Positions 11,940-22,555 of a stretch of DNA of 64,000 bases are shown in pieces. The notes beneath the pieces were generated by a model. The model worked only from the letters and a program-made list of their open reading frames with translations. It had not been told where the DNA came from and made no database searches. Origin of the DNA: Physcomitrium patens (taxonomy: Eukaryota > Streptophyta > Bryopsida > Funariales > Funariaceae). The DNA lies in the NCBI RefSeq assembly GCF_000002425.4, contig NC_037271.1:6823267-6887266 (forward strand), in the 5' to 3' direction. Positions within the stretch are counted from its first letter, which is position 1. Each line of letters begins with the position of its first letter. The translations under genes and the position numbers were made by a program.

Positions 11940-12459
11940 TGGTCCACATTGGAATGTGATTTTTTTGGTCTTATCTGAATAGTAAATCAAATACCTACAA
12001 GAGTAAAATCCATCGTGTAATACGACCACTCAATTGAGGCTTATTAATCATATATCTTAAAGCATCATGTTAGACATGGAAAATAAATTTATAACCAAGA
12101 AGATAATGTCAAAACTTTTGTATGGAATAAATCATCTTCAATGCTTTTCTTTCGGTTGTTGTATAATTTCTTTCAACTGCTACCAATTGACGACTTGCAT
12201 AATAAATAGGGTGATCAAAACCTCGGTTATTTTTCTGGTTTAGCACAGAACCAATCGCGACATTAGATGCATCTACATAAACTTGGAATGGTTTTGTCCA
12301 AGAAGGTGCCACCAATACTGGTGCTGAAATCAATTTCTGTTTCAATGTTTTGAATGCATTTGTACATTCCTTTGTCCGAAATGAACTCGTCCCATCGGTT
12401 GGTGATTTCTTCAAGAGATTTGTCAAGAGAAGGTATATAACTGTGAATAGATAGATAAA
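11940..12459 (-). pseudogene. Gypsy-1 RNase H
   Basis: The Ty3 RNase H domain follows RT. The best open part (12426-12109) shows PFQVYVDASNVAIGSVLNQK, the first catalytic Asp region, then HPIYYASRQL and RNYTTTERKALKMIYSIQKF, which holds the catalytic Glu. Past 12109 the 'HYLLGYKF...DHDALRYMI' equivalent is readable only with frame changes. Upstream, LTNLLKKSPTDGT joins it to the RT connection domain. Confidence 0.8.
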
Positions 12460-13600
12460 TCATCGATAATAACTGACATGGCCGACAAATGCTTGAATAC
12501 CTGTAACAGTGTCTGGTTGCTTTAATTCTATTATAATCTTTATTTTATCCGGATCAGTAGCAATGCCTACCATCAAAACTATATGACCCAAGAGTTTACT
12601 AGAAGGCACACCAAATTTGTACTTTTCTAAATTTAAAGAAATTCCATATTTGGTACATTGATTCAAACATTGACCTAGACATTCTAAATGCCTTGCTCTC
12701 GTACTAAATGTACAGATATCATCTAGAAATATTTCCATTGAAATTGTAGATAATCTTGGAATTCTTGTATCATTATCCTTTGAAATATAGCTAGTGTATT
12801 ACAAAGCCCAAATGGCATAACCTTATAGGCAAAGGTCCCCCAATCCATAGTAAAAGTAGTTTTTAATTGATCTTCTTTTACAATTTTAACTTGATTATAA
12901 CCGAAGAATCCATGAAGAAATGAATAATATTCATGTCCAACGACATCATCTAATATACAATCTGTGAATGGTAAAGGAAAATAATCCTTCTTGATAGCTA
13001 CATTTAATTTGTAAAAATCTTGACAAATGCAAACTTTTCCATTCATTTTTGGTACCATAACAATTGGTGAAACCCATGACTAAAAGGAACTAAATAGATA
13101 AATCCACCTCCAAGAGTTTATTCAGTTCTTCTTTTACCATAAGTGAGTATTTTGGATTAAGTCGATGTTATCTTTGGTGTATTGGTGTAGCGCTCTCCTC
13201 CAATATAATTCGATGCTCACAAACTTCAGCTAGAATTTCTTTCAAATCCGCATATGACCATGCAAAATTAGTTTTATGCGTTAAGAAGTAATCCATCCAA
13301 ATTTCTTTCTCCTTGCCTTTTATACCGTCATAAATCTGAATGATTTGAAGAGCCTCTCTTGTGCCTAAATTAATTGTTTGACATCGTGGAATTTCAGGAG
13401 TCTCTGGAATAACGTTCTACTTAATTCTAGAATCTTTTATAAAATCCAACAAATTAGAACTTTCGAATTCCAGTTCCATAGTAATAATGTGATTAAAATC
13501 TTGTCTATTCATCTAATATGGAATCATATAATCAGAATCGTCAATAGTATCAGGAGGAATTAAGTACTCTCCCGATCCCTTGAACTAGTATTTTATTCTA
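12460..13600 (-). pseudogene. Gypsy-1 reverse transcriptase
   Basis: The N-terminal part (about 13560-13080) reads with stops and includes NFAWSYADLKEI, CEHRIILEE and RLNPKYSLMVKEEL. The palm follows in 13058-12723: GKVCICQDFYKLN, YSFLHGFFGYNQVKI and YKVMPFGLCN. After a frame change, the catalytic motif sits in EIFLDDICTFS (12738 on), with both Asp of F-L-D-D retained. Then LLGHIVLMVGIATDPDKI and VTGIQAFVGHVSYYR complete the thumb and connection. A frameshift near 12735 and several stops inactivate it. Confidence 0.85.
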
Positions 13601-13614
13601 GTGTGTTCAACAAC

Positions 13615-14382
13615 TTACCTTATATCAGCATAAATTGGAATAGGTGCACCAATTTTTTCTTCTGTAGATTCATCTTCACAATCCGACGTGAATTTTGAAT
13701 TGACAAATTGAGTTTCTCCGTGATATTGGACAGAGTACATTTGAAGCACAATTTTATCATTACCTTTTCCAATTGTCAATGTATCATGGCCCCAGTCATT
13801 TCGACCTTTAGCTTCATACAACCACGGTCACCCCAATAAAATTGGGTATGACAATATAGAGCTTCGCAATGATAAAATATTATAATCAAATTTGTAGGTA
13901 ATCTCCATAATTACTATATCAATACCTCGTAAAATACCCATAGATTTAACTCGTTTGGAGTCAACCATTCTCAAATCCATTGTAGTAGGCAATAAGTGAT
14001 CCAAACCCAACTCCTCCATTATAGCGGCATTCATAAGATTTACACTACATCCTCCATCTACTTGCACTCCTGATAATAACACTCCATCAATTGAGACATG
14101 AATCGTTGGTGCATCTGGATCGCAATTTAAACTTACTTCTCGGATTTCTTTATTTTGAGATCTGCGACGAATTAATGAAGAATTTAAGATAGTTCGACAC
14201 TCAGTTGCTACCGCCAATAGTTGCTTCATAGAGATCATGGGTTGTATGGTGCCCAAATCTTTTAGAATATCATATGGTTTTGTATTAGTCGTAATTTCCA
14301 ATGTCCATTTCTTCTTCCCAGTAACTAAATTTGACGGAGCATTTAAAATCGGTTCTTTTAACGGGTAAGATTGTTCTCTCAA
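13615..14382 (-). pseudogene. Gypsy-1 aspartic protease
   Basis: The open frame 14382-13828 holds the retropepsin-like domain. The catalytic stretch is GVQVDGGCSVNLMN, with DGG where DSG or DTG is usual, and the same motif occurs in Gypsy-2, so it is likely a lineage trait and not a mutation. The domain ends with LSYPILLG, the strand before the Gly-rich flap partner. After one stop, 13821-13615 continues with WGHDTLTIGKGNDKIVLQMY, conserved in Gypsy-2 (52.8 kb). The segment before the protease contains MISMKQLLAVATECRTIL, also shared. Confidence 0.8.
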
Positions 14383-16298
14383 TTAAGCTGATATTGATTC
14401 CCTAGAATTCATGTCTTTGAGAGGATCTTTCAACAAAAAGGAAGTTTTCCAAAATTGTGTAGAGAAGGAAACAGCTTGAAATAAAACCGAGGCCTTCGTA
14501 ATCGGTACTTCATTAGGATGCACAACCGATTCAGGTCTTATACTGAGTAAAGGATCCATGTCAGGACCTGGATTAGATGGCCCTGTAATTGGATCCAATT
14601 AATCCTTCGCTTCAGGACCACCCAAATGTTGAATTGGTCTTTTTCCCTTTTACTGACTTCTTGTAAGGATAGCTTGAACTACTTCTACCCCATGAACTTG
14701 TGATTCCTATGTCCCATTATTTTTTTCCTCTACAATTTGCACAATGGATTGTATCTTCTGATCATGATTATTAGGATTAAATGGAACATTATATTGATAA
14801 TAAAAATGACCCGATTGCTTGTAATTTCCACATATTGAAGCATATTCATCTATAAACCTTGGATTAGGGCATTCACTGGCATAATGACCAATTTGTTGAC
14901 ATCGGTAGCAACGTAGTGGTTTTTGGCCCATACCATCAAATATACTTAGAATCTTCACTGGAATATATCTACTAGGCCGATTCCAAGTAGCCATAGTAAA
15001 TGATCTTGGTTGATCAATTGCTACTGGTCAAAAATTGGACTGCTAAATTGGTATAGTTTGGAGATTACCTCCTTGATTATTTCCATCGTTTTACATATTT
15101 GTTCCATAAACCGGATTACAATTAGTATTTTAAAAAATTTCAAAGCCACAATTAGGTTGATTTGGGTGATTACTATTCCAACCACCTATATTTTTAGTCT
15201 GTACTTGATTAACATCCCATTGAGTTGACTGTATTAACGTCTGGTTATTAAACTGTTGTTGCCTTTGTAAATGCCATCAGTTTTGAATAGGGTGCTTTCT
15301 TCTACAAAATGTACATTGAACATCCGTTTGTCTAAGTGATGGACATTTCGTATCAAAATGACCTTATTTCTTACAATTATTACACCATGCATTAGGTCTT
15401 GTATTAGAAGGCTTATATCGTTTTTCCTTATCTTTAGCCAAATTGAAGGCCAATTCTTCCATCTTCTTTGTCAAATTTAATAAAAAGGCTTCATTTGGAT
15501 CTTTAACAGTCGCATTTGTGAACAACTCCAGTTGCTGATAGGTTGGCGATGTAAAATAAGGTGTCATCATTATTGACGCTATAACTTGGAGTGAGGTAGC
15601 ATTAATTGGTTTTTGTAATATAACATTCTTCACATTGGAGGCAGCCATTTGTGGATAATTATCCATCGACGCATTTCTCGATTGTATTTATTAGCTTCTT
15701 GAACTTGGAATCATTGTGGCCTCTACTGTTAATAATTGGTCATATTGACATTCTTTCCACACCTTTGTTCGTGCCAATGATGCCTCTACCGTAGCTGGTC
15801 AAGCTTCTTTTACAAATATTTTTAATTTTAGTGGATGCATACCATTAATTAATGTCGACAATATAAACGCATCTGGCATTTGATTATTTAGCCATTTACA
15901 ATGTATATCCATGACTCGACCATAATAGGACTCTATTGATTCCCTCGCAAACATCCTACTATTCATAAAACTTTCTCGAAGCCGATCTTCAAATCCAATT
16001 GGTCTAAACTGGATAGGGAGGCATTCCTTAAGGCCTTCCAATTGAGAAATCTACCCACTGATTGCCGATTATATCATTCAAAAATTGTATCTTTTAAAGT
16101 TGTTGGCAACCATCTCAACCAAATTTCTTCCGTTCTATCATTATTAGCCATGCAAGTTGTCAAAAATTGAGATATATGGTGATCAAGATCAGAGCTTGGC
16201 CAACCACTAAAAGTAGGTAATGGTGCCACACTTGTAGTGCAGTCTTCTATTGCTTCCATTTGTACCGCAATTGGTACTTCTGGCACTTCCACAGCCAT
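14383..16298 (-). pseudogene. Gypsy-1 gag with several zinc-knuckle modules
   Basis: Gag begins near 16298 (MAVEVPEVPIAVQME) and shows TEEIWLRWLPTTLKDTIFE, then FEDRLRESFMNSRMFARESI and NNQMPDAFILSTLINGM, the capsid-like part. Two separate zinc regions follow. The first is CNNCKK-stop-GHFDTKC and a second finger CTFCRRKHPIQN, around 15290-15380. The other is CYRCQQIGHYASEC (about 14910-14869) and a damaged CGNYKQSGHF. A proline/glycine-rich linker to protease ends at 14383. There are stops at several points, so gag is not one open frame. The same four-module order is present in Gypsy-2. Confidence 0.75.
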
Positions 16299-16630
16299 TG
16301 GTATTATTATTGGTCTCCTTGCTATTTGAATTTGAATTTTTCTTCTTTTGGTTTTATTTAGACCTATAATTCTTTTTTTGTCATTCCCGTAGGAGATTTT
16401 TTATATATAATCGCTCATGTCTTTTTTTTTCTTGTCGATTAATTCTTTGATAATCCTCCCTTTTATGATTATTACTCATAATCTTTCATTCTTCTTTACA
16501 AAATCAATACTTCCTTGAATTATAACTCACATATTTGTAACCCTAAAACTGGTTCTTTTCATGTTCTCATTCAACATATAATTCCATTTCCCACACAATC
16601 AATTTCTAATATTTCATATTGTTATCATTT

Positions 16631-16650
16631 CTCCGGCAGTGGTACCAAAA
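16631..16650 (-). other. Gypsy-1 primer-binding site
   Basis: Directly inside the 5' LTR the minus strand reads TTTTGGTACCACTGCCGG. This resembles the TTTTGGCGCCGTTGCCGGGG-type site usual in plant Tat/Athila elements, with substitutions. Gypsy-2 has TTTTGGCGTAGTAACGGGG at the same place. Confidence 0.7.
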
Positions 16651-17420
16651 TGTTGTTCTTATTATATTCAAGCTTCAATATATCAAAGCAATTGAACTAA
16701 TAGAGATGGATTTGAATACAGGGAAAGACTAGTTATATAAATTGGGTCTGTTAGTGTCACAATTGACTGTACTCTAATTATCTAAAATCAATTATCAAAC
16801 TAAAAAATACCAAGGCTTACTACTTTTGTCTTAATTCAACACATAATCCATTCTATGAATATTAATTCAACAATACTTCCATATTCTTATCAGTTCATCT
16901 CCCATTTACTTTCTTTGCAGTTTATATATATTCAATTATTGATCTCCAGCTTACTTATTATATTTAGTTTCTCAATTCATCACATAGAATTCAATATCTT
17001 CACTTAACACAATATAATTTGATGATCTCAATTCTTAAGGTCATAGATTTTCTCCAAAACGGTCAGTCCAAAGTCATATTCCACAATATTCTAATCGCAG
17101 TTTCACCAATATTTCTTTCAATTACAATTCTTCATAAGCAAATAATAAAAGCAAAGAAAACAAAGAGGTAGCACCAAGCTTACCCCGGCTTATGACTATC
17201 ACAGTCTGGCCCCGATCTCTCTTTTTTCAACCTCTTTATTCTACCAAAAGATGGACTGTTGGCCAACAGATTCCAAAGATTATGAACCTTTGAATTTTTA
17301 ATCATTTGTTCTACTAACAACCTACTGTTACCAACTAAACTGCCTAACCATAAGTCTAATTTTTAAGGTTATCAATAACCAACTGGTAACTTATCAAAAA
17401 ATTTATTTACATATTCTACA
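16651..17420 (-). repeat. Gypsy-1 5' LTR
   Basis: 770 bp, TG...CA ends on the plus strand, nearly identical by eye to 6161-6930. It is followed by the right GACCT duplication (17421-17425). Confidence 0.93.
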
Positions 17421-18128
17421 GACCTTTGGGATATTGTAGATGAGAGTAAAGAGCCTCGAAGTATGTATGCTGATACAAAAGAAAAGAAAGATTATAAACA
17501 TCATGAAAAAAAAATCTTTAGATTGATTGCATGCAATGTGGATGAAGCCAACTTCTCCTACATTATCTCTTACAAAAGACCAACAGAAGAATAGAAGATT
17601 CTTTGTAACATCTATGAGAGCAAGAACTTATCAAACATCATCTACAAAAGGAAGAAGTTCTTTACATGTAAGATAGAAGAAGGTGAAGACCTCATGATAA
17701 ACATCAATAAGATGGAGGTACTTACAAATCAGCTTGCAATTATTGACTAGCTCTTAGAGGAAGCAGATGTTGTCATGATTCTACTCATGAACTTGCTAGA
17801 ATCCTACAACTATCTTAATGTGGCTTTGGAATCCATCAAGATGATAGAACTCACAATAGACTATGTAACATCAAGACTTAGCCATGAAGTAACCAAGAAG
17901 AAAGAAAAAGAATCTCAAAGTGAAGATTCAATACTCTATTTATAACAAGGCAAGGAAAACTATTCAAACCAATGAGATAATGTCAAAACTTACTTTATTT
18001 GTAGCAAAGTATGATATTTTGTTTGAAATTACTACAAAAGCAAAAAGATAGAATAGGAGAATGCAAGTAGTATACAAGATAAATTTGGAGGATAAGATTA
18101 TAGATTCATTGCAACAAACGGGACTTCT
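17421..18128 (+). pseudogene. Copia-1 gag (UBN2 type), main part
   Basis: Resumes in frame after Gypsy-1. Readable segments are LWDIVDESKEP, EKKDYKHHEKKIFRLIACN, ILCNIYESKNLSNIIY and FTCKIEEGEDLMININKM, then LTIDYVTSRLSHEVTKKKEK. These are the conserved helices of copia gag polyproteins. The zinc knuckle expected after the Lys-rich region near 17950-18050 is too damaged to read. Several in-frame stops are present (for example after 17578 and 17748). Confidence 0.8.
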
Positions 18129-18540
18129 ATGGTTGCAATGTTAAAATGGATTGTAGATTCAGATTGTTCTAAGTATATGATACTTCATAAGTATTCATTT
18201 GACACTTATGATACTATTTTAGCATCAAATGTGATTTTGGTTGATAGTGACATATGTGAAGCTATTGAAATTGGTTCTATTATAGTAGAGGTTGTTGTGA
18301 ATGGACAAACCAATACAATTAGATTCAAAAATGTCTTCCATGTGCCCAAGATGAAGCAAAACCTACTTTGAGTGAGTAAACTTGTAATGAAAGATTTTAA
18401 AATTCAATTCAATAAGAATGGATGTTATGTAAAAACATTGTGTAGAAACATGGTTGCCAAATGCTCTAAAGAGGGGAATTTGTACTACTTCAAGTGTAAG
18501 AAGGTCAATGGAGTGGAAGTAGCTGTATTTGCTGAGTTTA
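18129..18540 (+). pseudogene. Copia-1 protease and GAG-pre-integrase
   Basis: The protease core reads LKWIVDSDCSKYMIL, where W-I-V-D-S-G-A is normal. The catalytic Asp is kept but the Gly after Ser is Asp, which should abolish activity. The domain ends with IRFKNVFHVPKMKQNLL, the usual 'V..VP....NL' end, followed by a stop at 18371. Beyond it, YYFKCKKVNGVEV leads towards the GAG-pre-integrase segment NIWHYCLGHLNVKNMAKL just downstream. Confidence 0.8.
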
Positions 18541-19573
18541 CATTAAACTAAATCAAGTTGAATATATGGCATTATTGCCTTGGCCATTTAAACGTGAAAA
18601 ACATGGCAAAACTTAAGTCTATGGTAACTAGCTTAGATCTTTGCTAAAGAAGCCAAAATGCAATAAAACTTGCATGTGAAGGATGTATATAAGACAAACA
18701 ACAAAGGGCCTCATTTCCTAATGGTGTAACAATATATGCTACAAAGTTATTGGAAATTATCTATTCTAATATATGTGGACCTATGAAGAATATAAGTATG
18801 AAAAGAGCAAGGTATTTCCTCATTTTTATTGATGATTTTTCAAAAAAAAATTAGATTTATATTCTTAAAGCAAAGAATGAGTACTTTTGGAATTTTAAGG
18901 AGTTTAAAGCACTTGTTGAGAAATAAAATGAGTACAAGTTCAAGATACTATATATGGATAATAGAGGTGAATATATATATTTAAATAATTTAATGTTTAT
19001 TTGAAGAATGAAGGAATTTTTAGACAAATAATAACTCCATATACTCCACAATAAAATCGTATTGTTGAAAAGATAAATGAAACCATTGTGGAGATGGAAA
19101 GAAGGATACTTCATGGTCAAAATCTTAATTATGAATTTTGGATGGAAGTTGTAGTAAATGCAGTATATACAAAGAATAGGTGTCTAACAAGTGTTCTTGC
19201 ATCAATGACACTACAAAAAACTTGGAGTGAGAAACTACCTTGCATTTCATATATAAGGACGTTTGAATATATTGCAAATGCAAAGATACAAGATTGTATG
19301 AGGTCCAAACTTGATGCAAAAAGTATAAATTGTATTTTCTTAGAATATTGTAAAGGTACCAAGGCATATAGGCTAATGTATTTGGATGCCAAAAAGATCA
19401 TCAAAGGTTGTGATGTTGAGTTTTTAGAGCACAAAAGTACTTGTGAGTACATGGAGATGTGTCTAAGTGGAAGTAATGATGTGTTTGTAGATACATCTCC
19501 AATTTCATTAATAAAAGAAGAAAATGAAGAAAATAAAGATGATAAAGGTATAAATGAAGATGAAGAGGCATAG
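18541..19573 (+). pseudogene. Copia-1 integrase
   Basis: After the GAG-pre-integrase (WHYCLGHLNVKNM) come CEGCI, LLEIIYSNICGPMKN and FLIFIDDFSKK, the core around the first catalytic Asp, then YMDNRGEYIYL at the second. The third region lies in decayed frames near 19040-19090. The open stretch 19088-19573 carries MERRILHGQNLNYEFWMEV, IRTFEYIANAKIQ, CIFLEYCKGTKAYRL and a C-terminal acidic tail (EENEENKDDK). This is the standard C-terminal part of a copia integrase before RT. Confidence 0.82.
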
Positions 19574-20536
19574 AAGATGAAAAAGAAGGCCTTTCAAATT
19601 CCAAAAATAAGTAATAAAGATATTGAAGATTATAATGATAATGATGATGAAGAGTATCACCTTTAAGTAAAAAAAGTCAAGTTTTGAGAGAAAAGAAGCT
19701 TGAAAGAAAGCTTTGAGTACAATAAGCTGAATCTTCTTCAAATGAAAAAAGATATCCTTTGAGAGAAAGAAGACCTTGTGGCGAATGGTGGAAGAACCAC
19801 ATCTTTCTTCAAGTAAGTAAAGAACATGCAAATGTTGTTTTCTTTACTGATCCATTGTCTTTGTATGATGCTATAAAATCTTAAGATGCAATGAAATAGA
19901 AAAATGCTATGGAAGAAGAGTATTAATCTCTTATAAACAATGGTACATAGAAATTGACACCTCTTTCAACAAATTGATCTAGTATTGGTTGTAAGTGGAT
20001 ATTTAGGACTAAAAAAAGATGTATTGGATAAGATGGTGAGGCATAAAAAAAGTTTAATTACCAAAAAATAATCATAAGTTGTTAGAATTGATTTGAATGA
20101 GACTTATGTACATGTTACCAAATTCACTATCATTAGGACTATTGTAGAGTTTGGGACAGCAATAGACTTAGAAATATATAAAATGGATGTGAAGACGGCT
20201 TTTTTGAATAAAAAATTGTAAACAAACATCTACATAGACCAAGCTCTAGGATTTATACAATAAAGCAAAGAAAACTTTGTATACTATAAGATCATGGTAT
20301 CAAGTCATGGCAAAATTCTTGATAAGAATCCAAAGTACCATTCAAGAACCAAACACATTTTTGTTCAACATCATTTCATATAAGAGAAAATTGAAAATAG
20401 AATAATTGGAATGAAATATTATGCTACAAAAGATATATTTGCTTATGTGCTTTCAAAAGCATTTGTAAAGGATAGATACAACGAGTTGATAAAGGTATTA
20501 AGCTTGAAAGCCTTTTGACAATTAGTAAAGTGGGAG
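19574..20536 (+). pseudogene. Copia-1 RT/RNase H with large internal deletion
   Basis: The start of RT is readable (SIGCKWIFRTKKRC, then IYKMDVKTAFLNKKL and GFIQ). The sequence then jumps within about 60 bases to the last part of RNase H (HSRTKHIFVQHHFI, YYATKDIFAYVLSKAF). The palm with the YVDD catalytic motif, the thumb and most of RNase H are missing. Judged against Copia-2, more than a kilobase has been lost. The frame ends QLVKWEC and the polypurine tract AAAGTGGGAG precedes the 3' LTR. Confidence 0.85.
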
Positions 20537-20863
20537 TGTTGAAGCTCAAGTAGATCTTGCATAGTTGCAACCATATAAAATTAAACCATAATAAGATGCT
20601 AATAGTAAAAAGATAACAAAGGATTAAAAGATGTTACTCTGGTAGCAGCTAGGATTTTTAGATGGCGGCTAGGATAAGAGGAATCTAGGATTTAGTTAGA
20701 TATATTATAGAAAGATGAAATGATTAAGTTCATCTATAATCAATGTAAACTCTAGCTATAAGTAAAGAGTGTTGGAAGTGAGATCATCTTACTCCATACT
20801 TCATTTTGTGTGCAACCTTACTTATGTTATGTGTTGTGGCTTCTAACTTTCCTTTCTTTAATA
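20537..20863 (+). repeat. Copia-1 3' LTR
   Basis: Starts TGTTGAAGCTCAAG directly after the AAAGTGGGAG polypurine tract. It pairs with 5155-5488 and is followed by AGTTC, the near copy of the left target duplication. Confidence 0.88.
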
Positions 20864-22011
20864 AGTTCTTGTATTAATTTTTGAATTTTATTTTTTATAC
20901 TTTCTCTTATAGTTGAAATAATTTCCAAAAGTTTTGGTTGTTGCCTCATTTCATATTAAACTAATTTTTGATAGAATATTATAGGTATGATGTTAGATTA
21001 AATACTAGTAAGACCTTTGTATAAGATAATTGTTGGATCCATAGTAGCTAGAAATGATGACTTATGCACTATAAAGTTTTGTTGTAATTGCAAATATAGG
21101 TTACCTTTAAGCCTTAGATAGTTACAAGTTTTTAATAGTCAAGTTTATGATTAAAGACTAAGAATAGATATTATTGATCCATCCCATGAGATTACTCAAA
21201 AATTAATCTCATTAATAATTTTGGATCAAGATTAAATACTAATAAGGCTTTTGAGCCTATTTTGGCATTGGTCACCAATTATAAGCTTTGAATTTGGAAT
21301 ATAGATACATTTAACAAAAAGAAGAAACATCTTTAAAATATATTATAAGATTGGTTTTCTAAGCACACTGGTGGTATTTTTTTACCTAATTAAAAGCTCA
21401 ATTTTAAATAAAGATGAAAATAAGTGCTAAAAATCTCTTACTTTCAAAAATTCATATGCCTTTGAATTATTGTCACAACATTTAGAACATGAAGTAGTGT
21501 AAATTTAAGGAAGTAGAACAAAAAATCTTATCATTTAGTTGAGCTAAATAGAAACATATTAGCAAACTAGTGAAGAACTTATTATAGATATCAAAAGTGA
21601 TGTTTTGGCAAGATTGATTCTTACTATAAAATATATAAGCAACATAAAGAAAAAGGTAGAAGGCCTTTTAATAATATTAAAAAAAAATATAAAAATTATT
21701 GAAGAAGAAAGCATATTGCTTATTAAATCAGAAATAACTCAAGTTCTTTATGCAAGTCTAACCACTCTAAAAGATTTGCTATTTTTTGAATCCTTGCATT
21801 TATTTATTATGTATTTAAAGACTAAATACAAAATATTTTAGTATAAAAATATATAATGGATTTAAGACTTTTGATATAAAATAAAAAATACTCCTTGTAT
21901 AATTTATATATAATTGATAAGGTTTATGATAGAAACAATGAATATATTTGTTAAAAGCTAATTAATTAGAATTTCTTTTTTTAAGATAGATAAATAATGA
22001 TTAGATTGAAT
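20864..22011. other. AT-rich sequence with one unassigned open frame
   Basis: No repeat family recognised. A 78-codon plus-strand frame (21605-21841, starting MARLILTIKYISNIKKK) is Lys/Ile/Leu-rich and could be a decayed helix-rich fragment or chance in AT-rich sequence. I do not call it a gene. Confidence 0.4.
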
Positions 22012-22191
22012 TATTGACAAGGATAAGAATTTAATTAAAGAAAATAAACAAGTGAGACTCTTTCAAAGAAACAGTAATAAAGAAGTATGTATATTAAAAA
22101 AAACTCAAATGGCTAATGTCAAAAGACAAGAAAGCCAGTGATTCTTAAAAATAAACTAAAAGCAAAAAAGAATTGACAAGAGTTTCTATTT
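22012..22191 (-). repeat. Family-A1 LTR fragment in inverted orientation
   Basis: The reverse complement runs from CTCTTGTCAATTC through AATATACATACTTC to ATCCTTGTCAA, the 3' part of the family-A1 LTR. It sits head to head with the plus-strand copy starting at 22192, so the two could pair as a long imperfect hairpin. Confidence 0.75.
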
Positions 22192-22217
22192 TCCTTGTCT
22201 TTTGGTAATAGACATTC

Positions 22218-22256
<39 letters not shown>

Positions 22257-22331
22257 CATACTTTTCTATTTCTATTTCTTTGAAAGAGACTCACTTAGTT
22301 ATTTGCTTTCATCAAATCCTTGTACTTGACA
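22192..22331 (+). repeat. Chromo-1 5' LTR, truncated (family A1)
   Basis: Only the last 140 bases of the LTR remain (TTCCTTGTCTTTTGG ... TACTTGACA). They match 62240-62380. A run of 31 T (22220-22250) replaces a short pyrimidine-rich stretch. The sequence after it (ATATTAGAACTTTG at 22353 on) corresponds to the ATATCAGAGCTTTG primer-binding-like site of Chromo-2. Confidence 0.75.
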
Positions 22332-22555
22332 GATTAATAAGAATATACTTATAATATTAGAACTTTGTCTTTTCTTGGTTAAGAGTGGATTACTTCTTTT
22401 TCTTTATAAACATATATTCTATGTAGATTACCCTCTTCTAAACTAATATTGTTCTTAGTATTTTCTTCATTCTTAAGTCCTTTCTTCAACTTGTCTTGAG
22501 CAATATTAGATATTTTTTTTCTAAGTATTATCATAGTAGAGCTTATTAAAATGAA

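Larger units (their letters stand above)
6161..17420 (-). mobile_element. Gypsy-1: Ty3/gypsy retrotransposon nested in Copia-1
   Basis: A complete element on the minus strand. The 770-bp LTRs (6161-6930, 16651-17420) are nearly identical by eye, and the 5-bp target duplication GACCT (6156-6160, 17421-17425) is perfect. Domain order from right to left is PBS, gag, protease, RT, RNase H, integrase, accessory coiled-coil ORF, polypurine tract. This is the Ty3 order. The 'TTTTGG' primer site and the DGG protease motif suggest the non-chromodomain (Tat/Athila-like) side of Ty3. It is interrupted by family-B (9848-11177) and family-C (about 7013-8240) LTR-like insertions. Many stops make it defective. 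It is homologous throughout to Gypsy-2. Confidence 0.93.
5155..20863 (+). mobile_element. Copia-1: Ty1/copia retrotransposon, interrupted by Gypsy-1
   Basis: The two LTRs (5155-5488 and 20537-20863) are clearly similar and flank gag, protease, integrase and RT/RNase H remnants in the Ty1/copia order (integrase before RT). Flanking bases are AGTTT (5150-5154) and AGTTC (20864-20868), a 5-bp target duplication with one mismatch. Without the nested 11.3-kb Gypsy-1 (6161-17420), the element is only about 4.4 kb, shorter than a normal copia, because the RT/RNase H region carries a large internal deletion. It has many stops and cannot transpose on its own. Confidence 0.9.

Noticed and set aside
19125..19831. 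Several minus-strand frames of up to 107 codons
   Set aside because: Antisense to the Copia-1 integrase and its acidic tail; Phe/Leu/Tyr-rich composition is what a reversed Glu/Lys-rich frame gives.
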